NCBI RefSeq assembly: GCF_902459645.1
Contig: NZ_CABPSK010000001.1
Coordinates: 558,001 to 622,000, forward strand
DNA length: 64,000 nucleotides
Direction: 5' to 3'
DNA from: Pandoraea pneumonica
GTDB taxonomy: Bacteria > Pseudomonadota > Gammaproteobacteria > Burkholderiales > Burkholderiaceae
Shown: positions 26,158-34,944 of the stretch, piece by piece
How the letters are laid out: each line of letters begins with the position of its first letter
Numbering within the stretch: the first letter of the stretch is position 1
Made by a program: the position numbers and the translations under genes
Notes under the pieces: generated by a model
The model's database searches: none
What the model was told of the DNA's origin: nothing
What the model saw: only the letters and a program-made list of their open reading frames with translations

Positions 26158-26892
26158 ATGAAAATACTGGTCGTGAACGTCAATACGACGACCGCCATCA
26201 CCGACGCCATTGCCCAGCATGCACGCACGGCAGCGTCGCCCGGGACAGAAATCGTCGGCCTGACGCCACACTTCGGCGCGGAATCGGTCGAGGGCAATTT
26301 CGAGAGCTATCTCGCCGCCATCGCCGTCATGCAGCGCGTGCTTAGCTACGATCAGCCCTACGACGCCGTCATTCAAGCGGGCTACGGCGAGCATGGCCGT
26401 GAAGGCTTGCAAGAGCTGCTGAACGTGCCCGTAGTCGATATCACCGAAGCCGCCGCGAGCGTCGCCATGCTGCTCGGGCACCGCTACTCGGTCGTGACCA
26501 CGCTCGACCGCACCGTGCCGCTGATCGAAGACCGTTTGAAACTCGCCGGACTCGACGCGCGGTGCGCTTCGGTGCGGGCAAGCGGCATGCCGGTGCTGGA
26601 ACTGGAGCGTGACCCGGTGCGTGCCGTGGAAGCCGTGGTGCAGCAGGCGGAACGGGCAGTGCGCGACGATCACGCCGAAGTCATCTGTCTGGGCTGTGGC
26701 GGCATGGCCGGGCTCGACGCCAAGATTCGAGAGCGCACGGGCGTGCCGGTCGTCGATGGCGTCTCAGCAGCCGTTGCACTGGCCGAATCGCTGGTTCGGC
26801 TGGGACTGCGTACGTCGAAGGTGCGCACGTACGCGACGCCGCGACGTAAGCAAATCGTCGGCTGGCCCGAAGCACTGCTGCGCTGCGCTTGA
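26158..26892 (+). CDS. Asp/Glu/hydantoin racemase family protein
   Basis: This 244-residue protein starts with the family signature KILVVNVNTTTAIT. The C-terminal catalytic cysteine lies in CLGCGGM (Cys180). The first-half position, usually a Cys (for example ACFGDPG), here reads QAGYGEHG (73-80) with Gly75 in its place, so a normal two-cysteine racemase mechanism is doubtful. It may use a single Cys, act as a decarboxylase-like relative, or have another acid/base. It probably shares an mRNA with the NCS1 permease. Confidence 0.85.
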   Translation: MKILVVNVNTTTAITDAIAQHARTAASPGTEIVGLTPHFGAESVEGNFESYLAAIAVMQRVLSYDQPYDAVIQAGYGEHGREGLQELLNVPVVDITEAAASVAMLLGHRYSVVTTLDRTVPLIEDRLKLAGLDARCASVRASGMPVLELERDPVRAVEAVVQQAERAVRDDHAEVICLGCGGMAGLDAKIRERTGVPVVDGVSAAVALAESLVRLGLRTSKVRTYATPRRKQIVGWPEALLRCA

Positions 26893-27076
26893 TCGCGAGA
26901 CCTAAAACGCGCCTGTTCCATCCTCCGTTGCGGCCCATAACGAGAAATCATGAAGCGCCGCAACAACCCGATATGCGGGAAAACTAGAGGCGCGCGCCGC
27001 CGCCGGTCTGGATATATTGAAGCCAGACCGGCGCCGCCATGAGGGCGGCGCAGTGAGAAGACGGAGTGGAGACGCA

Positions 27077-28147
27077 GTGGAAACGCATGGCGAACTGCAC
27101 CGGGCCATTCTGAACAACATTCCCGATCAGGCGTGGCTCAAAGACACCGAGTCGCGCTACATCCTCGTGAATGACGCCTTCATGGCCGCCTGCGGCCGAT
27201 CCGAGAAGGAAATCATCGGCAATACCCCCGACAAGGTCTGGTCTTCCGACTGGGGCCGCGTCTATCTGTCCACCGACCGTGCCGTGGTCGTGAGCGGCAA
27301 GCGTCGGCGCTACGAAGAAAGCCGCCCTGGTGCCGATGGCGCGCCGCGCTGGTTCGATACCGTCAAAATGCCCGTGCGCGACGCCAACGGCCGCATCGTC
27401 GGCACCGTGGGCATCTCACGCGACATCACCGATCGCAAGCGCTCCGAAATGGCGCTGCTCGACTCTCGCGCGCAACTGCGGCAGCTCTCCGCTTATCTGC
27501 AATCGGTGCGTGAAGCCGAACGCACCCGGCTATCGCGCGAACTTCACGATGAACTCGGACAATGGCTCGGTGGCTTACGCCTGGGTCTGAATTACCTCGA
27601 AGCCCAGCCGGGCACCGTGCCGCCCGATCAACCGGCGCACGTGCAGATGCTCAAGGAGCTGGTCGACGCGACAATCGACGCGGTACACCGCATCGCCGCC
27701 GATCTACGCCCGGCAGTGCTCGATGAGCTCGGCCTGCATGCTGCGCTGGAATGGCTCACCGAATCCTTCACCCAACGGCATGGTTTGCCGTGCGCGTTGC
27801 ATATGGCCGAAGACGTCACCGTCGGTCTCGACAGCGAGTGCAGCACGGCCATCTTCCGTATCGTGCAGGAGTCGCTCACCAATGCGAGCCGCCACGGACA
27901 GGCGACGCAGGTGACGGTCTCGCTGGACCTGCGCGACGGGTACTGCCACGTCACTATTGCCGACGATGGCCGTGGCATGGACACGTCGCGCGCAGGGCAC
28001 GGCCAGCGCTTGGGCCTGATGGGCATGCGCGAGCGCGCGTTGATGCTCGGCGGCGCGTTCGAAATCGAGAGTCAGCCGGGGCAGGGCACGCGCGTGATGG
28101 CGCGCATCCCGCAGCATCCGGCGGGCGCAGACGGAGCGCCGCAATAA
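27077..28147 (+). CDS. PAS-domain sensor histidine kinase (NarX/DegS-type)
   Basis: This 356-residue soluble kinase has an N-terminal PAS domain (ILNNIPDQAWLKDTESRYIL to GTVGISRDITDRK). A HisKA_3 dimerisation domain follows with the phospho-acceptor in RELHDELGQ (His157). The HATPase_c domain has RIVQESLTNASRHG, DDGRGMD and GLMGMRERA. No membrane segment is seen, so it senses a cytosolic signal through PAS. I start at GTG 27077 behind GGAG; an earlier TTG is possible. Its stop overlaps the start of the response regulator by one base (TAATG). Confidence 0.9.
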   Translation: METHGELHRAILNNIPDQAWLKDTESRYILVNDAFMAACGRSEKEIIGNTPDKVWSSDWGRVYLSTDRAVVVSGKRRRYEESRPGADGAPRWFDTVKMPVRDANGRIVGTVGISRDITDRKRSEMALLDSRAQLRQLSAYLQSVREAERTRLSRELHDELGQWLGGLRLGLNYLEAQPGTVPPDQPAHVQMLKELVDATIDAVHRIAADLRPAVLDELGLHAALEWLTESFTQRHGLPCALHMAEDVTVGLDSECSTAIFRIVQESLTNASRHGQATQVTVSLDLRDGYCHVTIADDGRGMDTSRAGHGQRLGLMGMRERALMLGGAFEIESQPGQGTRVMARIPQHPAGADGAPQ

Positions 28148-28791
28148 TGCGCATCATGATTGCCGACGATCACGCGATCATTCGCGACGGCCTGAAGAAG
28201 ATCATCTCGACCTCGCCCGACATGTGCGTGGTTTCCGAGGCCGTCGATGGTACCGACGTGCTCAATCGTTTGCGGCTGACTACGGTCGACGTGCTGCTGC
28301 TCGATATGTCTATGCCCGGCAAGAGCGGCATTGCGCTAATCCAGCAAATCAAGGCCACTTACCCGGCATTGCCGATTCTCGTGCTCAGCATGTACCGCGA
28401 ATCGCAATACGCTGTGCAGGCCATTCGCGCAGGCGCGGCGGGGTATCTGACGAAGAACGCCGAGTCGGAGCAGTTGGTCGGGGCGATCCGGCGAGTGGCG
28501 CGCGGCGGCACGGTGGTGTCGCCATTGGTCGCCGACAAACTCGTGCGTCAGTTGCAGCAGCCCGCCGAAGTGCTGCCGCACACGCGGCTCACGGCGCGAG
28601 AGTTCCAGATCTTCCAGATGCTCGTCGAGGGCAGCGGCATCAACGACATCGCGCGTTGCCTGTCGCTCTCGAGCAAGACGGTCAGCACTCACAAGGCCAA
28701 TATCCTGACCAAGATGGACATCGCATCCACCGCCGGTCTCGTGCACTACGCCATCGAGCACGGGCTGATCGTCGCCGGTACCGACGCTTAA
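28147..28791 (+). CDS. NarL/FixJ family response regulator
   Basis: This 214-residue regulator has a receiver domain with acidic pocket ADDH (6-9), phospho-acceptor Asp53 (LLDMSMPG) and Lys103. A LuxR-type DNA-binding domain is at about 145-205 (LTAREFQIFQMLVEGSGIND and LSSKTVSTHKANILTKM). It is translationally coupled to the upstream PAS kinase. Neighbouring nitrogen-compound genes are plausible targets, including the amidohydrolase 340 bases downstream, but no binding site was identified. Confidence 0.93.
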   Translation: MRIMIADDHAIIRDGLKKIISTSPDMCVVSEAVDGTDVLNRLRLTTVDVLLLDMSMPGKSGIALIQQIKATYPALPILVLSMYRESQYAVQAIRAGAAGYLTKNAESEQLVGAIRRVARGGTVVSPLVADKLVRQLQQPAEVLPHTRLTAREFQIFQMLVEGSGINDIARCLSLSSKTVSTHKANILTKMDIASTAGLVHYAIEHGLIVAGTDA

Positions 28792-29130
28792 GCGCGCCGC
28801 GCTAGCGCGCTTGTCACCGATTCTCCAAACGCTGAAGCCGCACGCCGAGCGCCCTCGGGGGCGGCTTCACGTCTGCACGTCCGTGTTTTCCCGCACGCAT
28901 TCCCTTGTGTTGGCGATTGCTGCACCGCGTCTAGGGAAATTCTTAGACGAAAACCAGCAAATCCCGATGCCCCGGTCGCAGGCACTCCCATAACCTGAAT
29001 TTCAGCCCCACTCAGTCCGACTTACGGGGCAATGCCGAATGCCACCCCGGCCGCCATCGTAGCCAAACGCAATACAACGCACTTCAACACAACAACATCG
29101 ACATCATTCGAGACCCTAGGAGACGGCACC
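28791..29130. other. 340-base non-coding stretch before the amidohydrolase
   Basis: It starts with an AGCGCGC-N7-GCGCGCT hairpin at 28791-28811, right at the response-regulator stop codon and probably a terminator without a U-tract. The remainder has no supported gene. Frames open here lack ribosome sites and family similarity. The promoter of the amidohydrolase operon should lie here. Confidence 0.5.
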
Positions 29131-30402
29131 ATGCATGTGGACTTGCTGATTAACAACGTGTGCGTGCGCGATGAAGCGCCGCTCGTGGATATCGCCATCA
29201 AAGGCGGGCGCATCGTGGCGCTGGAGCCGGGCATCGACGCTTCGGCCGACGAGATCATCGACGCGCAAGGGCGCGCCGCGATTCCCGGTCTCATCGAAGC
29301 GCACTTGCATCTGGACAAAGCGCTGCTGCATCGCCGGTTGCCTGCGCGCTTCGGCACCTTAGACGAGGCCATTCGCGTCACCGGCATTCTCAAGAGCAAG
29401 CAGGAGCGCGAAGACGTGCTCGACCGCTCGCGTCAGGTGCTCGACATGGCGGTGAAGCACGGCACAGTGGCCGTGCGTGCGCACCCGGACGTCGATCTGA
29501 TTCAGGGCCTGATCGGCGTGGAGACGCTGCTCGCGCTCAAAGACGAATACAACAGCCTGCTCGACTTGCAGATCGTCGCGTTTCCGCAAGAAGGCATTCT
29601 CAAGTCCAAGGGCACGTACGAGTTGATGATCGACGCGCTGCGCATGGGCGCGGACGTGGTCGGCGGGTGCCCGTACAACGAGTTGAACTGGGACGACACC
29701 AAGCGCCATATCGACATCGTGTTCGAGCTGGCGCAGCGTTTCGACGCGCCGGTCGACATGCATGCCGACTTTGCGGACGACACGGCCGACCAGCGTTTTG
29801 CCGCGATCTCATACATCGCGCAGAAGACGATTGAAACCGGCTACCAAGGCCGCGTTTCGCTGGGGCACGTGACGAGCCTCGGCGCGCTCGATGCCGACAC
29901 ACTCGCCCCCGTCATCGAACAGATCCGGCTGGCCGGTATCAGCATCGTGACGCTGCCCGCGACCGATCTCTATCTCGGCGGGCGCAAGGATCAGCAGAAC
30001 CAGCGCCGGGGCCTCACGCCGGTCAAAGCGCTGCACAGCGCGGGCGTGAACGTGGCCTATTCGTCGAACAACGTGCGCAACGCATTCACGCCGTTCGGCA
30101 AGGCCGACATGCTGCTCATCGGCAACCTGCTCGCGCACGTTGCACAGTTCGGGGTGCCGGAGCATCAGCAGGCCATTCTCGACATGGGCACGCATAACGC
30201 CGCGCGTGCCATCGGGCTCTCGCACGACTACGGCATTGCCGTGGGTAAGCAGGCCGACCTCGTCATTCTCGACACCTTCAAAGTTGCCGATGCGCTACTC
30301 GACATCCCGCCCCGTGCGTGGGTGATCAAGCGCGGGCGCATTACGGTGGTGACGCAGCATCACTGCGAAATCCATCGGCATTCATGTTGTTGTGCGCAAT
30401 GA
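29131..30402 (+). CDS. Cytosine deaminase-like amidohydrolase (paralogue 1, Asp-to-Asn at metal site)
   Basis: This 423-residue amidohydrolase of the CodA/AtzC-like group has the metal motif EAHLHLDK (His58, His60), DMHADFADD and LGHVTSLG. Where CodA-type enzymes have a catalytic metal-binding Asp (GHDD or GNDN), this protein reads SSNNV with Asn313, so its chemistry may differ from standard deamination. ATG 29131 has TAGGAG eight bases upstream; earlier in-frame codons are unsupported. The C-terminus ends in an unusual CEIHRHSCCCAQ tail. It is followed by DUF1097 and gamma-glutamyltransferase-like genes in the same direction. Confidence 0.85.
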   Translation: MHVDLLINNVCVRDEAPLVDIAIKGGRIVALEPGIDASADEIIDAQGRAAIPGLIEAHLHLDKALLHRRLPARFGTLDEAIRVTGILKSKQEREDVLDRSRQVLDMAVKHGTVAVRAHPDVDLIQGLIGVETLLALKDEYNSLLDLQIVAFPQEGILKSKGTYELMIDALRMGADVVGGCPYNELNWDDTKRHIDIVFELAQRFDAPVDMHADFADDTADQRFAAISYIAQKTIETGYQGRVSLGHVTSLGALDADTLAPVIEQIRLAGISIVTLPATDLYLGGRKDQQNQRRGLTPVKALHSAGVNVAYSSNNVRNAFTPFGKADMLLIGNLLAHVAQFGVPEHQQAILDMGTHNAARAIGLSHDYGIAVGKQADLVILDTFKVADALLDIPPRAWVIKRGRITVVTQHHCEIHRHSCCCAQ

Positions 30403-30430
30403 AGTTCCAATAAAACTCAAGGAGACAATC

Positions 30431-30967
30431 ATGAAGAAGCTGCCTGCGGAAGTTGTTGCCTCGTTACTTGCTGTCACGACCATCCCGATTGCCATGCTGC
30501 CGCTGCACTTGCCGCCGTGGGCGATCTTCATCAGTTGGGCCGCCACGTTTGCCATGGGCGGGCCGACCTTCGTCAACCTCAAACGCATCTGGGCGACGCT
30601 GCCCGTCGGCTCGTTCTTCGCGTTCCTGATCGTGCTGGGGTTCAAACAAGCCTCGACGCAATTCACCGGTAACACGCTCGTGCTCGCCGAGATGGTCATT
30701 CTCTTTACCGGCAACGGCACGATGATGGCGCTCGCTCGCGTGTTCCCCGGCCTGAACTTTATTCCGGGCATGTTCTTCGGCTTTGCCACGTATTTCGCCA
30801 CGCTCTTTGGCGGCTTCGGCCCCGTGCCGCAAGACCCGATGGCGGCGCTGGGAGCGGCTGTGGCGATGAACGCTCTTGGCCCGGTCTACGCATGGGTGAA
30901 GGAGCGCTATTCGGCCCCGGAAGTCACGCATCACCGCAACTGGAAGGGCTGGAAGGCCGAAGTCTAA
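30431..30967 (+). CDS. DUF1097 family membrane protein
   Basis: This 178-residue protein has about five hydrophobic segments (VVASLLAVTTIPIAMLPL, AIFISWAATFAMGGPTF, FFAFLIVLGF, MVILFTGNGTMMALA, MFFGFATYFATLFGG). It matches the DUF1097/YcdZ type of small inner-membrane protein, for which I know no reaction; a channel or transporter role is commonly supposed. AAGGAG precedes ATG 30431. It lies 28 bases after the amidohydrolase gene and about 96 before the next, consistent with a catabolic operon. Confidence 0.83.
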   Translation: MKKLPAEVVASLLAVTTIPIAMLPLHLPPWAIFISWAATFAMGGPTFVNLKRIWATLPVGSFFAFLIVLGFKQASTQFTGNTLVLAEMVILFTGNGTMMALARVFPGLNFIPGMFFGFATYFATLFGGFGPVPQDPMAALGAAVAMNALGPVYAWVKERYSAPEVTHHRNWKGWKAEV

Positions 30968-31063
30968 GCCGATTTTGCAGGGCATGACATCGCATAGAGC
31001 AGCGGGGCGCTTGCCAGTGTCGGGCGCGCCCCGCCGCGAGAAAACACCACGCAGGGAGGCGGT

Positions 31064-32836
31064 ATGACGTTCGCAGGAAAAACGGCCACAGGGCCGTCGA
31101 CGACACAACTTGGCACGACAAGAGACGGCGGTACCACGCGCCGCGATTTTCTGATGAGTACGGCGGCGCTCGCGAGCAGTGCGGTGCTGCCTGTGGCAAC
31201 GGCAGAAGCTGCGGGCGTCGCCGACGCGGTCGTGGCCGTGCCTGCCTCCCGTGGCGACCCTCGCTTGGCGCAGTCGACACGCGGCATGGTGACCAGTCCG
31301 CACGAGTTGGCCAGCGAGGCCGGGCTGGAAGTGTTGCGCGCCGGTGGCAACGCTATCGAAGCCGCTATCGCTATCGGCGCCGTGCTTGCCGTGACGTATC
31401 CGCATTTCACCGGGCTGGGCGGCGATGCCTTCATGGTCATCAGCGACCGTGACGGCAACGTGCGCACGCTCTCCGGTATCGGGCAGTCGGCGGCCAAGTT
31501 GCCGGCGTATCAAGGAGAGATTCCGGTGCGCGGCCCGGGCGCTGCGTTGACGACCGCGGCCACCGTCGCTATCTGGGAGAAAGCGTACGAGTTCGGCCGC
31601 ACGCAATGGGGCGGCAAGCAGGCGTGGTCGTCGTTGTTCTCTCGCGCCACGGAATACGCCGCCAATGGCTTTCCCGTCACGCCGTCGCAGCATTTCTGGC
31701 AAACGCTTCGCGCAAAGGAATTGGCGAGTTGGGAAGGGTTCGCCTCGGTGTACATGCCCAACGGCCGCATTCCGCAAGCAGACGAAACGTTCGTGCAGCC
31801 CGCATTGGCACGAAGCCTCGATAGCATCGCCACGCATGGCGGGCGCGAGTTCTACGAAGGCGATTTGGCGGCGCGTGTCGCGGCGGGGTTGAAGCGAGTC
31901 GGCTCGCCGCTGACGCTAGACGATATCGCTCGCACGCAAGCCCGGGAGGAAGTGCCGCTGCGCGTGGCGTATCGCGATGGCGAGTTGCTTGGCCTGCGTC
32001 CGCCCACACAGGGCGTGACGACGCTGGAGATCATGGGAATTCTCAATCGCTTCGATCTGGCGTCGATGCCGGAGGGGAGCGCGGATTACTATCACGTGCT
32101 GGTCGAAGCGGTGAAGCTCGCCTTCATCGATCGCAACCGCTACGTGGCCGACCCGGACTTTGTCGACGTGCCGCTCGATCGCATGCTCTCGAGTGCGTCG
32201 CTCGATGCGCACGCGCGCAGCATCCGCATGGATCGTGCGATGCCGTGGCCGCATGTCTACAAAACGGGCGATACCGTCTATATCGGCGCGACGGACGCCG
32301 CAGGCAATTGCGTGAGCATGCTGCAAACGGTCTATTTCGACTGGGGCAGCGGTGTGGTGCTGGGCGACACCGGTGTGTTGTGGCACAACCGTGGCGCGTC
32401 GTTCAGTCTCGATGCGCGCAGCCCGAACGTGTTGCAGCCCGGCAAGCGACCGTTCCATACGCTCAATCCGGGCATCTATCTCAAGCAAGGGCGCCCGAGC
32501 CTGCTGTACGGCACGCAAGGTGCCGATGGCCAGCCGCAGACGCTCGCCGCAGTGCTAACCCGGTTGATCGACTACGGCATGGACCCGCTGACGGCACTCG
32601 GCCGTCCGCGCTTTCTGCTCGGCAAGACGTTCTCGGATAGCCGCGATAGCCTCAAGCTCGAACAGGACGCTGGGGCCGCTGTGTTCACGGAATTGGCCGT
32701 TCGCGGGCACGAGATGAGCGCATTGCCTGCACAAAGCCAGCTTGCCGGGCACCCCGGGGCAATTCGCATCAGCGCGCAAGGGCAGATGAGCGGCGCGCAC
32801 GACCCACGCAGCGACGGGCGGGCATTGGGTGTGTGA
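31064..32836 (+). CDS. Tat-exported gamma-glutamyltransferase-like (oxamate amidohydrolase-like) Ntn hydrolase
   Basis: This 590-residue precursor has a twin-arginine signal (TTRRDFLM, Arg26-Arg27; hydrophobic core to about residue 47). The Ntn-hydrolase precursor has a large-subunit start (GMVTSPHELASEAGLEVLRAGG and TGLGGDAF). The autoprocessing/nucleophile region is GDTVY with Thr404, followed by DAAGNCVSMLQ and GSGVVLGDTGVLWHNRG. The GDTVY form, rather than TTH, is typical of the YwrD/HpxW branch, whose HpxW member hydrolyses oxamate. Export to the periplasm is unlike HpxW. Its neighbours suggest hydrolysis of an amide in a ureide-type pathway. Confidence 0.82.
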   Translation: MTFAGKTATGPSTTQLGTTRDGGTTRRDFLMSTAALASSAVLPVATAEAAGVADAVVAVPASRGDPRLAQSTRGMVTSPHELASEAGLEVLRAGGNAIEAAIAIGAVLAVTYPHFTGLGGDAFMVISDRDGNVRTLSGIGQSAAKLPAYQGEIPVRGPGAALTTAATVAIWEKAYEFGRTQWGGKQAWSSLFSRATEYAANGFPVTPSQHFWQTLRAKELASWEGFASVYMPNGRIPQADETFVQPALARSLDSIATHGGREFYEGDLAARVAAGLKRVGSPLTLDDIARTQAREEVPLRVAYRDGELLGLRPPTQGVTTLEIMGILNRFDLASMPEGSADYYHVLVEAVKLAFIDRNRYVADPDFVDVPLDRMLSSASLDAHARSIRMDRAMPWPHVYKTGDTVYIGATDAAGNCVSMLQTVYFDWGSGVVLGDTGVLWHNRGASFSLDARSPNVLQPGKRPFHTLNPGIYLKQGRPSLLYGTQGADGQPQTLAAVLTRLIDYGMDPLTALGRPRFLLGKTFSDSRDSLKLEQDAGAAVFTELAVRGHEMSALPAQSQLAGHPGAIRISAQGQMSGAHDPRSDGRALGV

Positions 32837-32865
32837 GCGTGTGACATCCGCAAACGTATGACGAT

Positions 32866-32902
32866 GTGCCCGACAACGCCGGAAACCCCAGTTGTCGGGC
32901 AC
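32866..32902 (+). terminator. 12-bp perfect stem after the Ntn hydrolase gene
   Basis: GTGCCCGACAAC and GTTGTCGGGCAC flank a 13-base loop 30 bases after the stop codon; the stem extends by ACGA/TCGT with one bulge. No U-tract follows, so termination efficiency is uncertain. Confidence 0.6.
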
Positions 32903-32948
32903 TCGTCGTGCGTGATACAAGATCCACTGCCTATCGATAAATCAAATA

Positions 32949-33845
32949 GTGACTATGGCTGGCAGTGCGAAATCGAATCGACCGCTTTTCGATCTGGATC
33001 TGTTGCGCTCGATCATCATGGTGGCCGACTGCGGCAGTTTCACCACGGCGGCCGCGCGCCTTCACTCGACGCAATCCACCGTGAGCCAGAAGGTGCGCCG
33101 TCTTGAAGACATGGTCGGCCACAAGCTGCTCGACCGGGGCAATCGCGAAGTGCACGCCACCGACGCCGGTGAAATGCTGCTCGGCTATGCCCGTCAGATC
33201 CTGGCGCTCAACGATCAGATGTTCGAGGCGCTTTCCGGCGCGGTGGTGGCGGTGACGGTGCGTCTGGGCGTGCCGGAAGATTTCGCCACGGGCGCGACGA
33301 CGCAAGTGCTTGCGGGCTTCAATCGGCAGTATCCGCAAGTCAAACTCGAAGTCACGAGCGGGCTGAGCCGCGACTTGCTCGGCAGCTACGATCACGGCGA
33401 ACTGGACCTCGTGCTGGTCAAACAGCGGCGCAACAGCCGGGAATCGGTGGCGTGCCGACCGGAGAAGCTCGCATGGATCGATAGCGCGACGCACCCGTCG
33501 TTCGCCCTCGACCCCGTGCCGCTCGTCACGTTTCCGACGCGCGGCCTTTACCGCGACGACATGATCAATGCGCTCGAAGCGATGGGGCGCAACTGGCGCA
33601 TCAGCTTCACCAGTTCGAGCCTGAGCGGCATTCAGGGGGCGGTGGCCGACGGCATGGGCATCAGTCTGGTGCCGCCGCGTGCGGTGCTGCCTGGCCATGT
33701 CGTGCTGGGGCGTGCCCAGGGGTTGCCCGTGGTCGACACGTTCGAGTTGGCGATCTTTCACCGGCCCACGGCCGACCCAATGGTCAAAGCCTTAGCGAAG
33801 GTGCTGGTCGGTATGTTGGAGTCGAAGACGCGTTCAGCGAAGTGA
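32949..33845 (+). CDS. LysR family transcriptional regulator
   Basis: This 298-residue regulator has a LysR helix-turn-helix (SIIMVADCGSFTTAAARLHS, TQSTVSQKVRRLEDMVG) and a compact effector domain with VRLGVPEDFATG and GELDLVLVKQ. The start is GTG 32949, or ATG 32955 two codons later; neither has a clear ribosome site. It sits between the rightward Ntn hydrolase operon and the leftward AllE/deaminase genes, and may regulate either. A strong bidirectional terminator follows. Confidence 0.88.
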   Translation: MTMAGSAKSNRPLFDLDLLRSIIMVADCGSFTTAAARLHSTQSTVSQKVRRLEDMVGHKLLDRGNREVHATDAGEMLLGYARQILALNDQMFEALSGAVVAVTVRLGVPEDFATGATTQVLAGFNRQYPQVKLEVTSGLSRDLLGSYDHGELDLVLVKQRRNSRESVACRPEKLAWIDSATHPSFALDPVPLVTFPTRGLYRDDMINALEAMGRNWRISFTSSSLSGIQGAVADGMGISLVPPRAVLPGHVVLGRAQGLPVVDTFELAIFHRPTADPMVKALAKVLVGMLESKTRSAK

Positions 33846-33867
33846 CGCCTCGGTTTTCCAAGGCGCA

Positions 33868-33903
33868 AAAAAGCCGGTGCGGCGTATTGCCGACCGGCTT
33901 TTT
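33868..33903. terminator. Bidirectional rho-independent terminator
   Basis: AAAAAGCCGGT pairs with ACCGGCTTTTT, with an inner CGGC/GCCG extension around a short loop. U-runs on both strands let it end the lysR transcript and the convergent AllE-type transcript. Confidence 0.92.
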
Positions 33904-33944
33904 GTATCGAAGCTCACGCACAGACGCGTGAGACTTCGCCTGGC

Positions 33945-34784
33945 TTAGCGCGGTTGTGCGCCCAGCGTCAGGTTCATGTGACGATTGACGTCCTTGTACA
34001 GCAGGTAACGGAAGGGGCCGGGGCCGCCGGCGTAGCAAGCTTGCGGGCAGAACGCGCGCAGCCACATGAAGTCACCGGCTTCGACTTCCACCCAGTCTTG
34101 ATTCAGACGGTAGACGGCCTTGCCTTCGAGCACATACAGGCCGTGCTCCATGACGTGCGTTTCGGCGAACGGAATCACGCCGCCCGGCTGGAACGTCACG
34201 ATGTTCACGTGCATGTCGTGGCGCATGTCCTGAATGTCGACGAAGCGCGTCGTGACCCAACGGCCATCGGTGCCCGGCATCGGAATCGGTTCCACGTCCT
34301 GCTCGTTCTTCACGAACGGCTCCGGATACGGCAGACCTTCCACGGCTTGGTAGTGCTTGCGAACCCAGTGGAAGCGCGCCGTGCTCTGGCTCTGGTTGCG
34401 CACTTGCCAGTCGGTAGCGGGCGGGATGAACGCGTAGCCGCCCGGCGTCAGCTTGTTGGCCTTGCCTTGAATCGTGACGGTGATTTCGCCTTCGACGACG
34501 AACAGCACGCCTTCGGCCTTGTCGTCTTGCTCGGGCTTGTCGCTACCACCACCGGCACCGACTTCCATGATGTATTGCGCGAACGTCTCGGCAAAACCCG
34601 AGAGCGGACGGGCCAGCACCCACAGACGCGTGTTGTCCCAGAACGGCAGGTGGCTCGTCACGATGTCGCGCATCACACCCTTCGGGATGACGGCGTACGC
34701 TTCGGTGAACATCGCGCGGTCGGTGAGCAGTTCCGTTTGCGCCGGATGCCCGCCGTGCGGTGCGTAATACGTTGTCTTCGACAT
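33945..34784 (-). CDS. allE: (S)-ureidoglycine aminohydrolase-like bicupin (AllE type)
   Basis: This 279-residue bicupin closely follows the layout of E. coli AllE (YlbA), which converts (S)-ureidoglycine to ureidoglycolate and ammonia. The C-terminal cupin has DMHVNIVTFQPGG, then ETHVMEHGLYVLEG with the expected manganese ligands Glu208, His210 and His214, and Gln248 in CPQACY. The N-terminal cupin carries GVLFVVEGEITV and PGGYAFIPP. The conserved KDVNRHM end is present. It lies 160 bases after a cytosine-deaminase-like gene on the same strand. No allantoinase or allantoate hydrolase gene is nearby, so the physiological substrate may differ. Confidence 0.87.
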   Translation of the reverse strand: MSKTTYYAPHGGHPAQTELLTDRAMFTEAYAVIPKGVMRDIVTSHLPFWDNTRLWVLARPLSGFAETFAQYIMEVGAGGGSDKPEQDDKAEGVLFVVEGEITVTIQGKANKLTPGGYAFIPPATDWQVRNQSQSTARFHWVRKHYQAVEGLPYPEPFVKNEQDVEPIPMPGTDGRWVTTRFVDIQDMRHDMHVNIVTFQPGGVIPFAETHVMEHGLYVLEGKAVYRLNQDWVEVEAGDFMWLRAFCPQACYAGGPGPFRYLLYKDVNRHMNLTLGAQPR

Positions 34785-34944
34785 TCCATTGACTCCTGAT
34801 GACGCTAGTTTTTCTCCCCATCGTTCGTCTTTGATTGCCGTGGTTACACGCTGCGCTTGGGGGCGCGCACAGCGGGCTTCACCTCGGCGCGACGAACGCT
34901 AGCGACGCCGTGACCTCGCGCAGGCCCGGCATCGCGCATGACAG

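Noticed and set aside
25258-26673. 471-codon open frame opposite the NCS1 permease and racemase genes
   Set aside because: Extremely His/Arg-rich with no family similarity; spans two real genes on the other strand.
30464-31837. 457-codon open frame opposite DUF1097 and Ntn hydrolase genes
   Set aside because: Same GC-skew artefact; crosses an intergenic region and two well-supported genes.
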